From the NCBI RefSeq assembly GCF_012103215.1, contig NZ_JAAVNE010000001.1, positions 248,001 through 312,000 of the forward strand: a DNA stretch of 64,000 nucleotides, written 5' to 3'. The position numbers and the translations under genes are program-made. Source of the DNA: Falsiroseomonas selenitidurans (lineage in GTDB: Bacteria; Pseudomonadota; Alphaproteobacteria; Acetobacterales; Acetobacteraceae). Position 1 is the stretch's first letter, and each line of letters opens with the position of its first letter. Shown here in pieces: positions 19,857 to 28,561 of this stretch. The notes beneath the pieces were generated by a model. That model did not search any database, was not told where the DNA came from, and worked only from the letters and a program-made list of their open reading frames with translations.

Positions 19857-21107
19857 ATGTCGCTGCCCCTGACCGCCCCGCCGCCTGCCGCCCCGCCAGC
19901 CTCGCCCTTCCGCGGCTGGCGCGTTGCCTGGGCGGCCTTCGCGGTGGCCGTGCTGGGCTGGGGCATCGGCTTCTACGGCCCGCCGGTCTTCCTGCTGGCG
20001 GTGCAGCGGGCGCGCGGCTGGCCGGTGCCGCTCATCGCCACCGCCATCACCTGCCATTTCCTGGCCAGCGCCGCCGTGGTCGCCTGGCTGCCGGCGCTGC
20101 ACCGGCGCCTTGGCCTCGCCGGCGCCACGCGGCTTGGCGGGGTGCTGGCGGGGCTCGGCGTGGTCGCCTGGGCACTGGCCGGCGAGCCCTGGCAGCTTCA
20201 TGCGGCCACCATGATCAGCGGCGCCGGCTGGGCGATGACCGGCGGGGCGGCGATCAATGCCATGGTCGCGCCCTGGTTCATCCGCCGCCGGCCCGCGGCC
20301 CTGAGCCTGGCCTATAACGGCGCCTCGGTTGGCGGGGCCCTGTTCTCGCCGCTCTGGGTGGCGCTGATCGAAGGCCTCGGCTTCGCCCAGGCGGCGCTGC
20401 TGCTGGGCGCGGCGATGGCCTGCCTGCTCTGGTGGCTGTCCGGCCGGTATCTCGCGGGCGGCCCCGAAGCCTGGGGGCAAAGTCCGGATGGTCTCGCCGC
20501 GCCGCCGCCCGGCCCTGCGCCGAGGCCCGCGCCCACCCTGCCCGGCAGCCGTCTCTGGCGCGACCGCGGCTTCGTGACCCTTGCGCTCGCCACGGCGCTG
20601 TCGCTGTTCGCGCAGATCGGGCTGATCGTGCACCTGTTCTCGCTGATCGCCGGGCCGCTCGGCGCGCAGGGGGCCGGCTTCGCCGCCGGGCTGGCGACGG
20701 CCTGCGCCATCCTCGGCCGCAGCCTGGTGGGCGCCCTGCTGCCGGAGGCGGCGGATCGCCGCCGGGTCGCCGCCGCCAACTTTGCCCTCCAGGCCGCCGG
20801 GTCGCTGCTGCTGCTCGCCTCCGGCGGGGTGCAGGTGCCGCTGCTGCTGGCCGGGCTGGTGCTGTTCGGGCTGGGACTTGGCAATGTCACCTCCCTGCCG
20901 CCGATGATCGTGCAGCGGGATTTCGCGGCCGGCGACACGGCCCGCGCCGTGGCGCTGGTCACCGCCTGCGGCCAGGCCGCCTATGCCTTCGCGCCGGCCG
21001 GCTTCGCCCTGCTGCGCGACGATGCCGGCTCGGCCTCCCTGTTCCTCGCCGCGGCGGCGTTGCAGGTTGCGGCCGCGCTGGCCGTGCTGGCGGGGCGCCG
21101 GCGGTGA
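19857..21107 (+). CDS. MFS transporter
   Basis: This 416-residue major facilitator superfamily transporter has about 12 membrane helices in two halves. An RRRPAALSLAYNGASVGGALFSPLW segment sits in the conserved loop region of the first half. The organisation next to a divergent ArsR-like repressor suggests a regulated efflux pump. The ATG at 19857 has GGAG 8 bases upstream and is preferred over an ATG 16 codons earlier, which would overlap operator B. The stop codon abuts the stop of the next, convergent gene with no spacer (TGATCA). The substrate is unknown. Confidence 0.88.
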   Translation: MSLPLTAPPPAAPPASPFRGWRVAWAAFAVAVLGWGIGFYGPPVFLLAVQRARGWPVPLIATAITCHFLASAAVVAWLPALHRRLGLAGATRLGGVLAGLGVVAWALAGEPWQLHAATMISGAGWAMTGGAAINAMVAPWFIRRRPAALSLAYNGASVGGALFSPLWVALIEGLGFAQAALLLGAAMACLLWWLSGRYLAGGPEAWGQSPDGLAAPPPGPAPRPAPTLPGSRLWRDRGFVTLALATALSLFAQIGLIVHLFSLIAGPLGAQGAGFAAGLATACAILGRSLVGALLPEAADRRRVAAANFALQAAGSLLLLASGGVQVPLLLAGLVLFGLGLGNVTSLPPMIVQRDFAAGDTARAVALVTACGQAAYAFAPAGFALLRDDAGSASLFLAAAALQVAAALAVLAGRRR

Positions 21108-21761
21108 TCAGGCCGCCACCTGCCGTTCCAGCACCGCCCGCCACTGCGCCGCATCGCCATCATGGTCGCTGGCATCCGGCTCCAGGATCGCCAGCGGAAA
21201 GCCGGCCAGGCGCGCATCCGGCGTGAGGCGGTCGGCATAGGCGACGAACAGCAGGCTGTTGCCGTCCGGCCCGAACACCGATGCCACCGCCGCCGCCACG
21301 TCCCGCATCCGCTGGGCGGTCAGGCGGAAATCCAGGGTTTGCGGCGCGCCGTCGCGCACCCGGTCCAGGTTGTTCTGGGTGTTGGAGAGGATGAACACCC
21401 GCCGCTCCAGCGCCCGCAGCGCCAGCATCCGCGCCCAGCGCCGCTGCAGGCGGCCGGCCAGCGCCGTGAAATCCGCCGCCTCCTCCACCGGGTCGTGCCA
21501 CAGCCAAACGCCCTGCCGCGCCCAGAAGGGCCGCTTCGCCGGCACCAGCTCCGCCAGCGTCGGCGGCACCCGCACCGGGCCGCGCAGCCAGCGCGCCACC
21601 GCCCCCGGCGGGGCCAGGCACCAGTCGAAGGGCAGCGTCCGCAACTGCATGGTCGGGTCCAGCCGCGCCCGCAGCAGCGTCACGTTCAGGCTGACATGCC
21701 GCGCCGTCTGGCAGGAGGTACCGAGGCTGACCACCGCCGCCCGTTCGCCGATCAGGGACAT
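21108..21761 (-). CDS. DUF1796-like putative papain-fold cysteine peptidase
   Basis: This 217-residue protein resembles the DUF1796 family, annotated as putative papain-like cysteine peptidases and often found in surface-polysaccharide or capsule settings. The signature is an N-terminal VVSLGTSCQTARHV (candidate catalytic Cys16) and a following LPFDWCLAPP. A WHDP motif and ILSNTQNNLD occur later. There is no signal peptide. It is divergent from the aminotransferase gene (88 bp) and convergent with the MFS gene. The family assignment is by motif memory, and enzymatic activity is not shown by the sequence. Confidence 0.55.
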   Translation of the reverse strand: MSLIGERAAVVSLGTSCQTARHVSLNVTLLRARLDPTMQLRTLPFDWCLAPPGAVARWLRGPVRVPPTLAELVPAKRPFWARQGVWLWHDPVEEAADFTALAGRLQRRWARMLALRALERRVFILSNTQNNLDRVRDGAPQTLDFRLTAQRMRDVAAAVASVFGPDGNSLLFVAYADRLTPDARLAGFPLAILEPDASDHDGDAAQWRAVLERQVAA

Positions 21762-21849
21762 GCCGCTCCATCCGCCACCAAGGCTTTTCTTTTCCGCCGA
21801 ACGGCGGGACAAGGGAAGCGGGGGCAAGACCCCTGGGGAGACAAGGCAG

Positions 21850-23028
21850 ATGACACCGCGCGGCCGCCACTTCTTCGCCAATCCGGGTCCCACCAACATC
21901 CCGGACAGCATCCTGCAGGCGGTCAGCCACCACACGGTGGATTTCAACGCCCCCGATTTCCTCGCCGTCTACGATGCCTGCCTGGAAGGGCTGAAGCGCG
22001 TGCTGCGCACCAACCAGCACCTGTTCATGTACACCGGCACCGGCCATGCGGCGTGGGAGGCCACGCTGGTCAACCTGCTCTCGCCCGGCGACCGCATCCT
22101 GGTGATCGAGACCGGCCATTTCTCCGAGCATTGGGGCAAGATGGCCGCCGACCTCGGCATCGAGGTCCAGACCCTGGCCGCCGATTGGCGCCGCGGCGTG
22201 GATTATCCCGATCTCGCCGCGGCGCTGGCAGCCGATAGGGGGCACGCCATCAAGGCGGTGTGTGCCGTGCACAACGAAACCTCCACCGGCATGACGCTGG
22301 ACCTGCCGCGCCTCCGCGCCACGCTGGACGAAGCCAAGCATCCGGCGCTGCTGCTGGCCGACATCATCTCCTCGCTCGGCTCCATCGAATTCTGCTTCGA
22401 CGATTGGGGCATCGATGCCGCGGTGGGCGGCAGCCAGAAGGGGCTGATGCTGCCGGTCGGCTTCGCCTTCACCGGCGTCTCGGAGAAGGCGATGGCAGCC
22501 CACAAGGCCTCCACCTTCCCCAAGCACTATTTCAACTGGACCACGATGCTGACACGGCGCCACCGCAGCTTCATCGGCACCGTGCCCATCGCCCTGTTCT
22601 ACGGCCTGCGGGAAGCGCTGCGCCTGATCGAGCAGGAGGAGGGGCTGGACAATGTGCTGGCCCGCCATACCCGCCTGGCGGAAGCCACCCGCCGCTGCGT
22701 GCGCCACTGGGCCGGCAACAACGGCCCGCAGCTGTTCTGCCTTTCGCCCGAGCGCGTCTCCGATTCCGTCACCTCGGTCCTGATGCCGGAAGGCCATGAT
22801 GCGGAGGCGCTGCGCCGACGCGTCGGCAGCATGAACGTGGCGCTCGGCACCGGCCTGTCCCGCCTCAACGGCAAGGTCTTCCGCATCGGCCATCTGGGCG
22901 ACCTGAACGAGCCGATGCTGCTGGGCACCCTGGCGGCGACCGAGATCGGGCTGCGCCTGCAAGGGGTGCCGCACAGCCCCGGCGGGGTGGATGCGGCCAT
23001 GGCGCATCTGGCGGAGACGGCGGCCTGA
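21850..23028 (+). CDS. Class V aminotransferase, serine/alanine-glyoxylate aminotransferase type
   Basis: This 392-residue PLP enzyme probably moves the amino group from serine, alanine or aspartate to glyoxylate. NPGPTNIP is the conserved N-terminus. YTGTGHAAWEATLVNLLSPGD binds the PLP phosphate, and the lysine in GGSQKGLMLPVGFAF is the Schiff-base residue. C-terminal features such as GLSRLNGKVFRIGHLGDLNE are typical. Family members serve glycine/glyoxylate metabolism, the serine cycle or the beta-hydroxyaspartate cycle; no partner genes for those pathways are adjacent. GGGGAGACAAGG precedes the ATG. The stop overlaps the next gene. Confidence 0.88.
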   Translation: MTPRGRHFFANPGPTNIPDSILQAVSHHTVDFNAPDFLAVYDACLEGLKRVLRTNQHLFMYTGTGHAAWEATLVNLLSPGDRILVIETGHFSEHWGKMAADLGIEVQTLAADWRRGVDYPDLAAALAADRGHAIKAVCAVHNETSTGMTLDLPRLRATLDEAKHPALLLADIISSLGSIEFCFDDWGIDAAVGGSQKGLMLPVGFAFTGVSEKAMAAHKASTFPKHYFNWTTMLTRRHRSFIGTVPIALFYGLREALRLIEQEEGLDNVLARHTRLAEATRRCVRHWAGNNGPQLFCLSPERVSDSVTSVLMPEGHDAEALRRRVGSMNVALGTGLSRLNGKVFRIGHLGDLNEPMLLGTLAATEIGLRLQGVPHSPGGVDAAMAHLAETAA

Positions 23029-23471
23029 TCCGCCCCGCCACGCGCGGGGAGGCACCAGCGCTGGCCGCGCTGGTGGTGCGCGCCTATGCGCCCTGGAAGG
23101 CGCTGACCGGCGCGCCGCCCCTGCCGATGCAGGACGACTACGCCGCCCGCTGCGCCGCCGGCCAGGCTTTCGTGCTGATCGCGGACCGCGCCTTGGCCGG
23201 CCTCATCGTGCTGGAGGATTTCCCTGACCACCTCTGGATCGACAATGTCGCGGTCGATCCGGCGCGCGCGGGCAAGGGCCTGGGCCGCACCCTGATGGGC
23301 TTTGCCGAGGCCGAGGCGCGCCGTCGCTTCCTGCCGGAACTCCGCCTGCTGACCAACGCGCTGATGGCCCGCAACATCGCCCTCTACGCCCGGCTCGGCT
23401 TCACCGAGACGGCGCGGCGGGTCGAGAAGGGCCGTGCCCGGGTCTATATGGCGAGGGCGCTCTCCGGCTGA
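23025..23471 (+). CDS. GNAT family N-acetyltransferase (probable CTG start)
   Basis: This 148-residue GNAT acyltransferase uses acetyl-CoA. The acetyl-CoA motif is DNVAVDPARAGKGLGRTLMGFAE, followed by LLTNALMARNIALYARLGF. No ATG or GTG stands before the conserved first strand: the first GTG (23070/23073) would remove LIRPATRGEAPALAALV, which is the usual GNAT N-terminus. A CTG at 23025, overlapping the aminotransferase stop as CTGA with GGAG 8 bases upstream, restores it. I therefore place the start there. The 3' end overlaps the convergent aroA gene by 28 bases. Confidence 0.75.
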   Translation: MIRPATRGEAPALAALVVRAYAPWKALTGAPPLPMQDDYAARCAAGQAFVLIADRALAGLIVLEDFPDHLWIDNVAVDPARAGKGLGRTLMGFAEAEARRRFLPELRLLTNALMARNIALYARLGFTETARRVEKGRARVYMARALSG

Positions 23472-24697
23472 ATCGCCACCCCCAGGCTTTCCAGGTCGCG
23501 CCAGTAATCCGGGTAGGTCTTGGCGACGCAGCCCGGCTCCAGGATGGTCACGCCCGGCACCACCAGCCCGGCGAGCGCCATGCTCATCGCGATGCGGTGG
23601 TCGCCATAGGTCTCGATCCGCGCCGGCCGGAAGGACTCGCGCGGTTGCGGCGTCACCACCAGGTCGTCGCCCTCCTCCCGCGCCAGGCCGGGGGCCAGGC
23701 GCGCCAGTTCGGTGGCCATCGCCGCCACCCGGTCGCATTCCTTCACGCGAAGGTTGGCGATGCCGGTGAAGCGCACCGGCGTGGCGTTGAAGGCCGCCAG
23801 CGCCGCCAGCGTCGGCACCGCATCCTGCATCTGCGACCCCTCGATCACGGCCGGCAGGTGCGGGAACAGCCGGATCAGCGCCTGGGCCTGCGCATCCGGC
23901 TGGGTGAAGTCCTGCGTGCCGAGGTCGATCGCCCCGCCCGTCAGCACCTCTGCCGCCCAGAGATAGGTCGCGGCGGAGGCATCGGGCTCCACATGCAGGT
24001 CGGCGGCGCGGTAGCCGCCCGGCTGCACCACCCAGGCAGCGCTGCCCTCCTGCGCCACCGTCGCACCAAACCGACGCATGGCGGCGACCGTCAGGTCGAT
24101 ATAGCCGCGCGCGCCGATCGCATCGCCGGCGAGCGAAACCCGCACCGGCTTCGCGCCGCAAGCCGCCAGCATCAGCAGGGCGGAGACGTACTGGCTGGAC
24201 AGGCCGGCATCCACCGTCACCGCCTCCCCCGCAAAGCCGCCGCTTCCCTGCACCGTCACCGGCGGGCAGCCCGTGGGGGCGGAGGCCTCGACGCCGAGCG
24301 CCCCCAGCGCGGTGACCAGCGGCGCGATCGGGCGCTTCTGCATATGCGCATCGCCGGTCAGCACCACCGGGCCATCGGCCAGCGCCGCCGCGGCGGTCAG
24401 GAAGCGCGTCGCGGTGCCGGCATTGCCGAGGAACAGTGGCCCTGGTGGCGCCCGCAGCGCCCCGGTGCCGGTGACCACGAAGCCGGTCGCATCCGGCTCC
24501 GCCACCGTCACGCCCATCGCCCGCAGGGCGTCCGCCATGTGCCGCGTGTCGTCGCTTTTCAGCGCCCCGGTGATGCGGCTTTCGCCGCGCGCGAGCGCCG
24601 CCAGCAGCAGCGCCCGGTTGGTGATGGATTTGGAGCCCGGTGGCGCCACCCGCCCCACCAGCCGCCGCCCCGGCGGCGTGATGGTCAGCGCCATCAT
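23444..24697 (-). CDS. aroA: 3-phosphoshikimate 1-carboxyvinyltransferase (EPSP synthase)
   Basis: This 417-residue shikimate-pathway enzyme joins PEP and shikimate-3-phosphate. The motifs PPGSKSITNRALLLAALA, FLGNAGTATRFL (the glyphosate-contact region of the family), RVKECDRV and YGDHRIAMSMAL are all present in order. Length is slightly short but normal. It is translationally coupled to gshA: its ATG at 24697 overlaps the gshA stop as ATGA, and a second ATG directly follows. Confidence 0.97.
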   Translation of the reverse strand: MMALTITPPGRRLVGRVAPPGSKSITNRALLLAALARGESRITGALKSDDTRHMADALRAMGVTVAEPDATGFVVTGTGALRAPPGPLFLGNAGTATRFLTAAAALADGPVVLTGDAHMQKRPIAPLVTALGALGVEASAPTGCPPVTVQGSGGFAGEAVTVDAGLSSQYVSALLMLAACGAKPVRVSLAGDAIGARGYIDLTVAAMRRFGATVAQEGSAAWVVQPGGYRAADLHVEPDASAATYLWAAEVLTGGAIDLGTQDFTQPDAQAQALIRLFPHLPAVIEGSQMQDAVPTLAALAAFNATPVRFTGIANLRVKECDRVAAMATELARLAPGLAREEGDDLVVTPQPRESFRPARIETYGDHRIAMSMALAGLVVPGVTILEPGCVAKTYPDYWRDLESLGVAIQPESALAI

Positions 24698-26037
24698 GCC
24701 TCCGCCTCGGCGAAGATGCGGCGCACATCGCCCGCCCAGCTGGTCTCGTAGCGCTGCAGCCAGCGTTCCGCCTGGGTCAGGCCGCTTTCCGCGATCTCCT
24801 CCAGCGGCGCCAGATAGACCTCCTCCCCTAGCCCGCGGGCGCGCAGGCCCTGGCGCGATATGGCGATGGCGTCGCGGGCGATGTCCTGCAGCCGGCGGCC
24901 CTCGATGGTGGCGGCCAGCGCCTGCGCCGGCACCGCGTTGCGCAGCGCCCGCATCGACTCCACCGACCAGCCGCGGATCAGCGCCGCGGCCGCCTTCTGC
25001 GCCGCGTCGTCATACAGCAGCCCGGTCCAGAAGGCCGGCTTGGCCATCAGCATGGCCGGGCTGCCGGCATCCGCGCCGCGCATCTCCAGGAAGCGCTTCA
25101 GCCGCACATCGGTGAAGACGGTGGTCACGTGGTCCGCCCAGTCGCCCATCGTCGCCTCATGGCCCGCCAGCTTCGCCGCCCGCCCTTCGACGAAGGCGCG
25201 GAAGGGCACGCCGGCAGCGTCGATGTACCGGCCTTCGCGCATGATGAAGTACATCGGCACGTCCAGCACGAACTCGGCGAAGCGGGCAAAGCCGAAGCCT
25301 TCCTCGAAGGCCACGGGCGGGATGCCGGTGCGGTCCGGGTCGGTGTCCGTCCAGACCCGCCCGCGGAGCGTCAGGAAGCCGGAGGGCTTGCCCTCCCGGA
25401 ACGGGGAATTGGCGAACAGCGCGGTGGCCAGCGGCTGCAGCGCCAGGCTGACGCGCAGCTTTTCCACCATGTCGGCCTCGTCGCCGAAATCGAGGTTCAC
25501 CTGCACGGTGCAGGTGCGCAGCATCATGTCCAGCCCCATGCCGCCGACCTGCGGCATGTAGCGCCGCATGATGGCGTAGCGCCCCTTCGGCATCCAGGGC
25601 ATGTCCTCCCGCGTCGCCATCGGGTGGAAGCCCAGCGGCGCGAAGCCCAGGCCGAGCGGCCCGCCCACCGCATGCACCCGGCGCAAATGCTCGGCCAGTT
25701 CCACCCGGGTCTCGTGCAGGTCGGCCATCGGCGCCCCGGACAGTTCGAACTGCCCGCCCGGCTCCAGGCTGACCGACCCGCCATCCCGCTTCAGGCCGAT
25801 GACATGGCCGGAGTCGAGGATCGGCGCCCAGCCCTCGGCCTGCAGCCCTTTCAGCATCGCCCGGATGCCGCCCGGCTCATAGGGCGGCGGGGCGAAGCCC
25901 GCCCGCGCAAAGCCGAACTTCTCGTGCTCCGTGCCGATCCGCCAGGCGGCCTTCGGCTTGCTGCCGGCGGCGAACCATTCGGAAAGCTGGCGCGTGGAGG
26001 TGATCGGCGTCAGATCGGCCTCGCCCGGATTCGACAT
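24694..26037 (-). CDS. gshA: Glutamate--cysteine ligase (plant/alphaproteobacterial type)
   Basis: This 447-residue ATP-dependent ligase makes gamma-glutamylcysteine, the first step to glutathione. The sequence IGTEHEKFGF, SLEPGGQFELSGAP and MMLRTCTVQVNLDF (with conserved cysteine) identify the proteobacterial/plant class, which is redox-regulated by a disulfide in plants. It is followed by aroA with a four-base overlap and preceded by rsmE 50 bp upstream on the same strand, so rsmE-gshA-aroA may be one transcript. gshB is not present in the window. Confidence 0.95.
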   Translation of the reverse strand: MSNPGEADLTPITSTRQLSEWFAAGSKPKAAWRIGTEHEKFGFARAGFAPPPYEPGGIRAMLKGLQAEGWAPILDSGHVIGLKRDGGSVSLEPGGQFELSGAPMADLHETRVELAEHLRRVHAVGGPLGLGFAPLGFHPMATREDMPWMPKGRYAIMRRYMPQVGGMGLDMMLRTCTVQVNLDFGDEADMVEKLRVSLALQPLATALFANSPFREGKPSGFLTLRGRVWTDTDPDRTGIPPVAFEEGFGFARFAEFVLDVPMYFIMREGRYIDAAGVPFRAFVEGRAAKLAGHEATMGDWADHVTTVFTDVRLKRFLEMRGADAGSPAMLMAKPAFWTGLLYDDAAQKAAAALIRGWSVESMRALRNAVPAQALAATIEGRRLQDIARDAIAISRQGLRARGLGEEVYLAPLEEIAESGLTQAERWLQRYETSWAGDVRRIFAEAEA

Positions 26038-26087
26038 AGGTCAGCGTTCTCTTCCTGGCGTTCGGCCGGGGCGGCTGCCCAGGCTGA

Positions 26088-26807
26088 TCAGGCCCAATCG
26101 CCCACGAGCGCCTGCAGCGCCGCAAGCCCGGCCACGGCCGCGGTCTCGGCCCGGAGGATCCGGGGCCCGAGGGCAGCCGGCACTACAAAGGGCCGCCGGC
26201 GCAGGTCGTCAAGCTCCGCCGCCGTGAAGCCGCCTTCCGGCCCCACCAGCAGGGCGATCGGCGCGCCCGGCCTCAGGGCCGCGGCGCGGGGCGGCTCCGC
26301 CACCGTGCGCTCCATCGCCACCACCAGCGGCGTCGCGTCCCAGGCCGCCAGCACCCGGTGCAGGGGCAGCGCCTCCGCCACCGCGGGCGCGCCAAGCCGC
26401 TCGCATTGCTCGGCCGCGCCGCGGGCGATGGCGGCCAGCCGCGCCGCATTGGCGCGGTCCGCGACGCTGCGCTGGGTCAGCACCGGCTGGATCAGGGTGG
26501 CGCCCAGCTCCGTCGCCTTCTCGGCCACCCAGTCCATCGCGTCCCGCTTCAGCGCCGCGACCAGCAGCCGGCAATCGGGCTCCGCCGCCGCAGGGCGGAC
26601 CTGCCCGCCCACCGCGAATCGGGCGCGATCCTTGCGGATCGAATCGATGGTCGCCGACCATTCCCCGTCGCGCGGGTTGAACAGCCGGACGGTATCGCCC
26701 GGGCCGCGGCGCAGCACGGTGCCCAGATGATGCGCCTGGCCGGGCGCGGCCTCCACCAGGGTGCCTTCGGCCAGGGCTGCGTCGTGGTAGAGCCGAGGGA
26801 TGGACAT
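26088..26807 (-). CDS. rsmE: 16S rRNA m3U1498 methyltransferase RsmE
   Basis: This 239-residue SPOUT-class enzyme methylates U1498 of 16S rRNA. The C-terminal SAM-binding trefoil knot is visible as LLVGPEGGFTAAELDDL followed by LGPRILRAETAAVAGLAAL. The N-terminal PUA-like domain starts with PRLYHD. GGAG 7 bases upstream picks the ATG at 26807 over an ATG two codons earlier, which is too close to it. It is divergent from ubiA with a 29-base gap. Confidence 0.94.
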   Translation of the reverse strand: MSIPRLYHDAALAEGTLVEAAPGQAHHLGTVLRRGPGDTVRLFNPRDGEWSATIDSIRKDRARFAVGGQVRPAAAEPDCRLLVAALKRDAMDWVAEKATELGATLIQPVLTQRSVADRANAARLAAIARGAAEQCERLGAPAVAEALPLHRVLAAWDATPLVVAMERTVAEPPRAAALRPGAPIALLVGPEGGFTAAELDDLRRRPFVVPAALGPRILRAETAAVAGLAALQALVGDWA

Positions 26808-26836
26808 GCACATTCTCCGCGGACAGGTATAGGCGC

Positions 26837-27736
26837 ATGAACGGCTGGACCGATATCCGCGCCTCCGGCTGGGTGGCCCGCCTGCCACCCTTCTGGCGCC
26901 CCTATGCGCTGCTCGGCCGGTTCGATCGGCCGATCGGCGCCTGGCTGCTGCTGCTGCCGGGCTTCTGGGCCTTTGCGCTGGCCGCGCCGCAGGGGGCGGA
27001 GGGGCTGCGGCTGGCGCTGCTGTTCACCCTCGGCGCCTTCGCCATGCGGGCGGCCGGCTGCGTGGTGAACGACCTCTGGGACCGCGACCTGGACCGGCAG
27101 GTGGAACGCACCCGGGGCCGGCCGCTGGCCGCCGGCACCGTCACGCCCCTGCAGGCGCTGGTCTTCCTGGCGGCGCTGTGCGTGGCGGGGCTGCTGGTGC
27201 TGGTGCAACTGCCGCCCACGGCGATCCTGGTCGGGCTCGGCTCCCTGCTGCTGATCGCGCTGTATCCGCTGGCCAAGCGGGTGACGGACTGGCCGCAGGC
27301 GGTGCTTGGCCTGGTGTTCTCCTGGGCCGCGCCCACCGGCTACGCGGCGGCGACCGGCGGGCTCGGCTGGCCGGCGCTGGCGCTGTGGGCCGCCGGCTTC
27401 TTCTGGATCTTCGGCTATGACACGATCTACGCGCACCAGGACCGCAAGGATGATGCGCAGGTCGGCATCCGCAGCACGGCGCTGCGGCTTGGCGCGGGCA
27501 CGGCGCGCTTCCTGGCCTTCTGCTACGGGGTCATGATGGCGCTGCTGGTCGCCGCCGGATGGATGGCCGGCCTTTCCTGGCTCTACCTGCCGGCATTGCT
27601 GCCGGCGGCCGCCCTGCTGGCCCGCCAGGTGCTGACCCTGGACATCGACGACCCGGCGCGCTGCGAGATGCTGTTCCGCTCGAACCGCGAGGTCGGCTTC
27701 GCCATCGCGCTCGCCTTCCTGGCCGGCCGGCTGTGA
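26837..27736 (+). CDS. ubiA: 4-hydroxybenzoate polyprenyltransferase UbiA
   Basis: This 299-residue membrane prenyltransferase attaches the polyprenyl tail to 4-hydroxybenzoate in ubiquinone synthesis. The two Asp-rich Mg-diphosphate motifs are NDLWDRDLDRQVERT and DTIYAHQDRKDD. The first helix region RFDRPIGAWLLLLPGFWA is canonical. About eight hydrophobic helices are visible. It overlaps the following methyltransferase gene by four bases (GTGA). Confidence 0.96.
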   Translation: MNGWTDIRASGWVARLPPFWRPYALLGRFDRPIGAWLLLLPGFWAFALAAPQGAEGLRLALLFTLGAFAMRAAGCVVNDLWDRDLDRQVERTRGRPLAAGTVTPLQALVFLAALCVAGLLVLVQLPPTAILVGLGSLLLIALYPLAKRVTDWPQAVLGLVFSWAAPTGYAAATGGLGWPALALWAAGFFWIFGYDTIYAHQDRKDDAQVGIRSTALRLGAGTARFLAFCYGVMMALLVAAGWMAGLSWLYLPALLPAAALLARQVLTLDIDDPARCEMLFRSNREVGFAIALAFLAGRL

Positions 27737-28377
27737 GCGACGCCGAGGCCTTCATCCGCGCCCACACCGCCATCGCCCGCCCCGCCCTGGTGCCCGAGAT
27801 CGCGCTGCACCTGGCCACGGAAATCACCCCGATCTGGCAGGCCACCGAGGCCTGGCTGGCGCAGGAAGGCATCGAGCCGCCCTTCTGGGCCTTCGCCTGG
27901 CCCGGCGGCCAGGCCCTGGCGCGGACGGTGCTGGACACGCCGGCGCTGGCGGCAGGAAAGCGCGTGCTGGATTTCGCGGCCGGCTGCGGCATCGGCGCCA
28001 TCGCCGCCGCCCTGGCCGGGGCCGCGGCGGTGGAGGCGGCGGAAATCGACGACATGGCGCTCGCCGCCACCCGGCTCAACGCGGCGCTGAACGGCGTGGC
28101 GGTGGCAACCCCGCCCGGCGACGTGGTCGGCAGCGCCTGCCGCTGGGACCTGATCCTGGCCGGCGACGTCTGCTACGAGGCGCCGATGACCGCGCATATC
28201 CTGCCCTGGCTGCGCGCCATGGCCGGCGCCGGCGCCGAGGTGTGGATCGCCGATCCCGGCCGCGCCTACCTGCCGGTGGCCGGCATGACCCTGCTCTCCC
28301 GCCACCGCGTGCCGACGACGCGGGAGCTGGAGGACCGCGAGGAACGCCAGGTGACCATCCACCGCCTGCTGCCCTGA
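27733..28377 (+). CDS. Class I SAM methyltransferase, ETF-beta lysine methyltransferase-like
   Basis: This 214-residue Rossmann methyltransferase has the SAM motif VLDFAAGCGIGAIAAALAG (about residues 76-94), acidic EIDDMA, and GDVCYEAPM at the substrate loop. The whole sequence resembles the alphaproteobacterial homologues of METTL20, which methylate the electron-transfer flavoprotein beta subunit. That assignment is by resemblance and not proven; related nicotinamide methyltransferase annotations are also common. It starts at GTG overlapping the ubiA stop, implying coupled translation with a quinone-synthesis gene. It ends beside the hairpin repeat array. Confidence 0.72.
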   Translation: MSDAEAFIRAHTAIARPALVPEIALHLATEITPIWQATEAWLAQEGIEPPFWAFAWPGGQALARTVLDTPALAAGKRVLDFAAGCGIGAIAAALAGAAAVEAAEIDDMALAATRLNAALNGVAVATPPGDVVGSACRWDLILAGDVCYEAPMTAHILPWLRAMAGAGAEVWIADPGRAYLPVAGMTLLSRHRVPTTRELEDREERQVTIHRLLP

Positions 28378-28383
28378 GGCAGA

Positions 28384-28561
28384 CCGCGCGCTTCGCGCGC
28401 CAAAACCCCCGCGCGCTTCGCGCTCAAGCCTCCGCGCGCATCGCGCTCAAGCCTCCGCGCGCTTCGCGCTCAAGCCTCCGCGCGCTTCGCGCTCAAGCCT
28501 CCGCGCGCTTCGCGCTCAAGCCTCCGCGCGCTTCGCGCTCAAGCCTCCGCGCGCTTCGCGC
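28384..28561. repeat. 23-bp tandem hairpin repeat array between convergent genes
   Basis: Six consecutive units with exact 23-base spacing (the CAA triplet recurs at 28425, 28448, 28471, 28494, 28517 and 28540) are flanked by partial copies. Each unit has a palindromic core GCGCGCTTCGCGC (one copy has a C-to-A change) followed by TCAAGCCTCC. Each core can form a GCGCG/CGCGC hairpin with a CTT loop. On the minus strand every unit contains TGA, and since 23 is not a multiple of three, adjacent units offer stops in all frames. The last copy encodes the OtsA C-terminus and stop. It may act as a bidirectional terminator or mRNA-stabilising element. Confidence 0.9.

Noticed and set aside
28384..28561. 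CRISPR array
   Set aside because: The 23-base unit repeats head-to-tail with no variable spacers and there are no cas genes. It is a simple tandem hairpin array.
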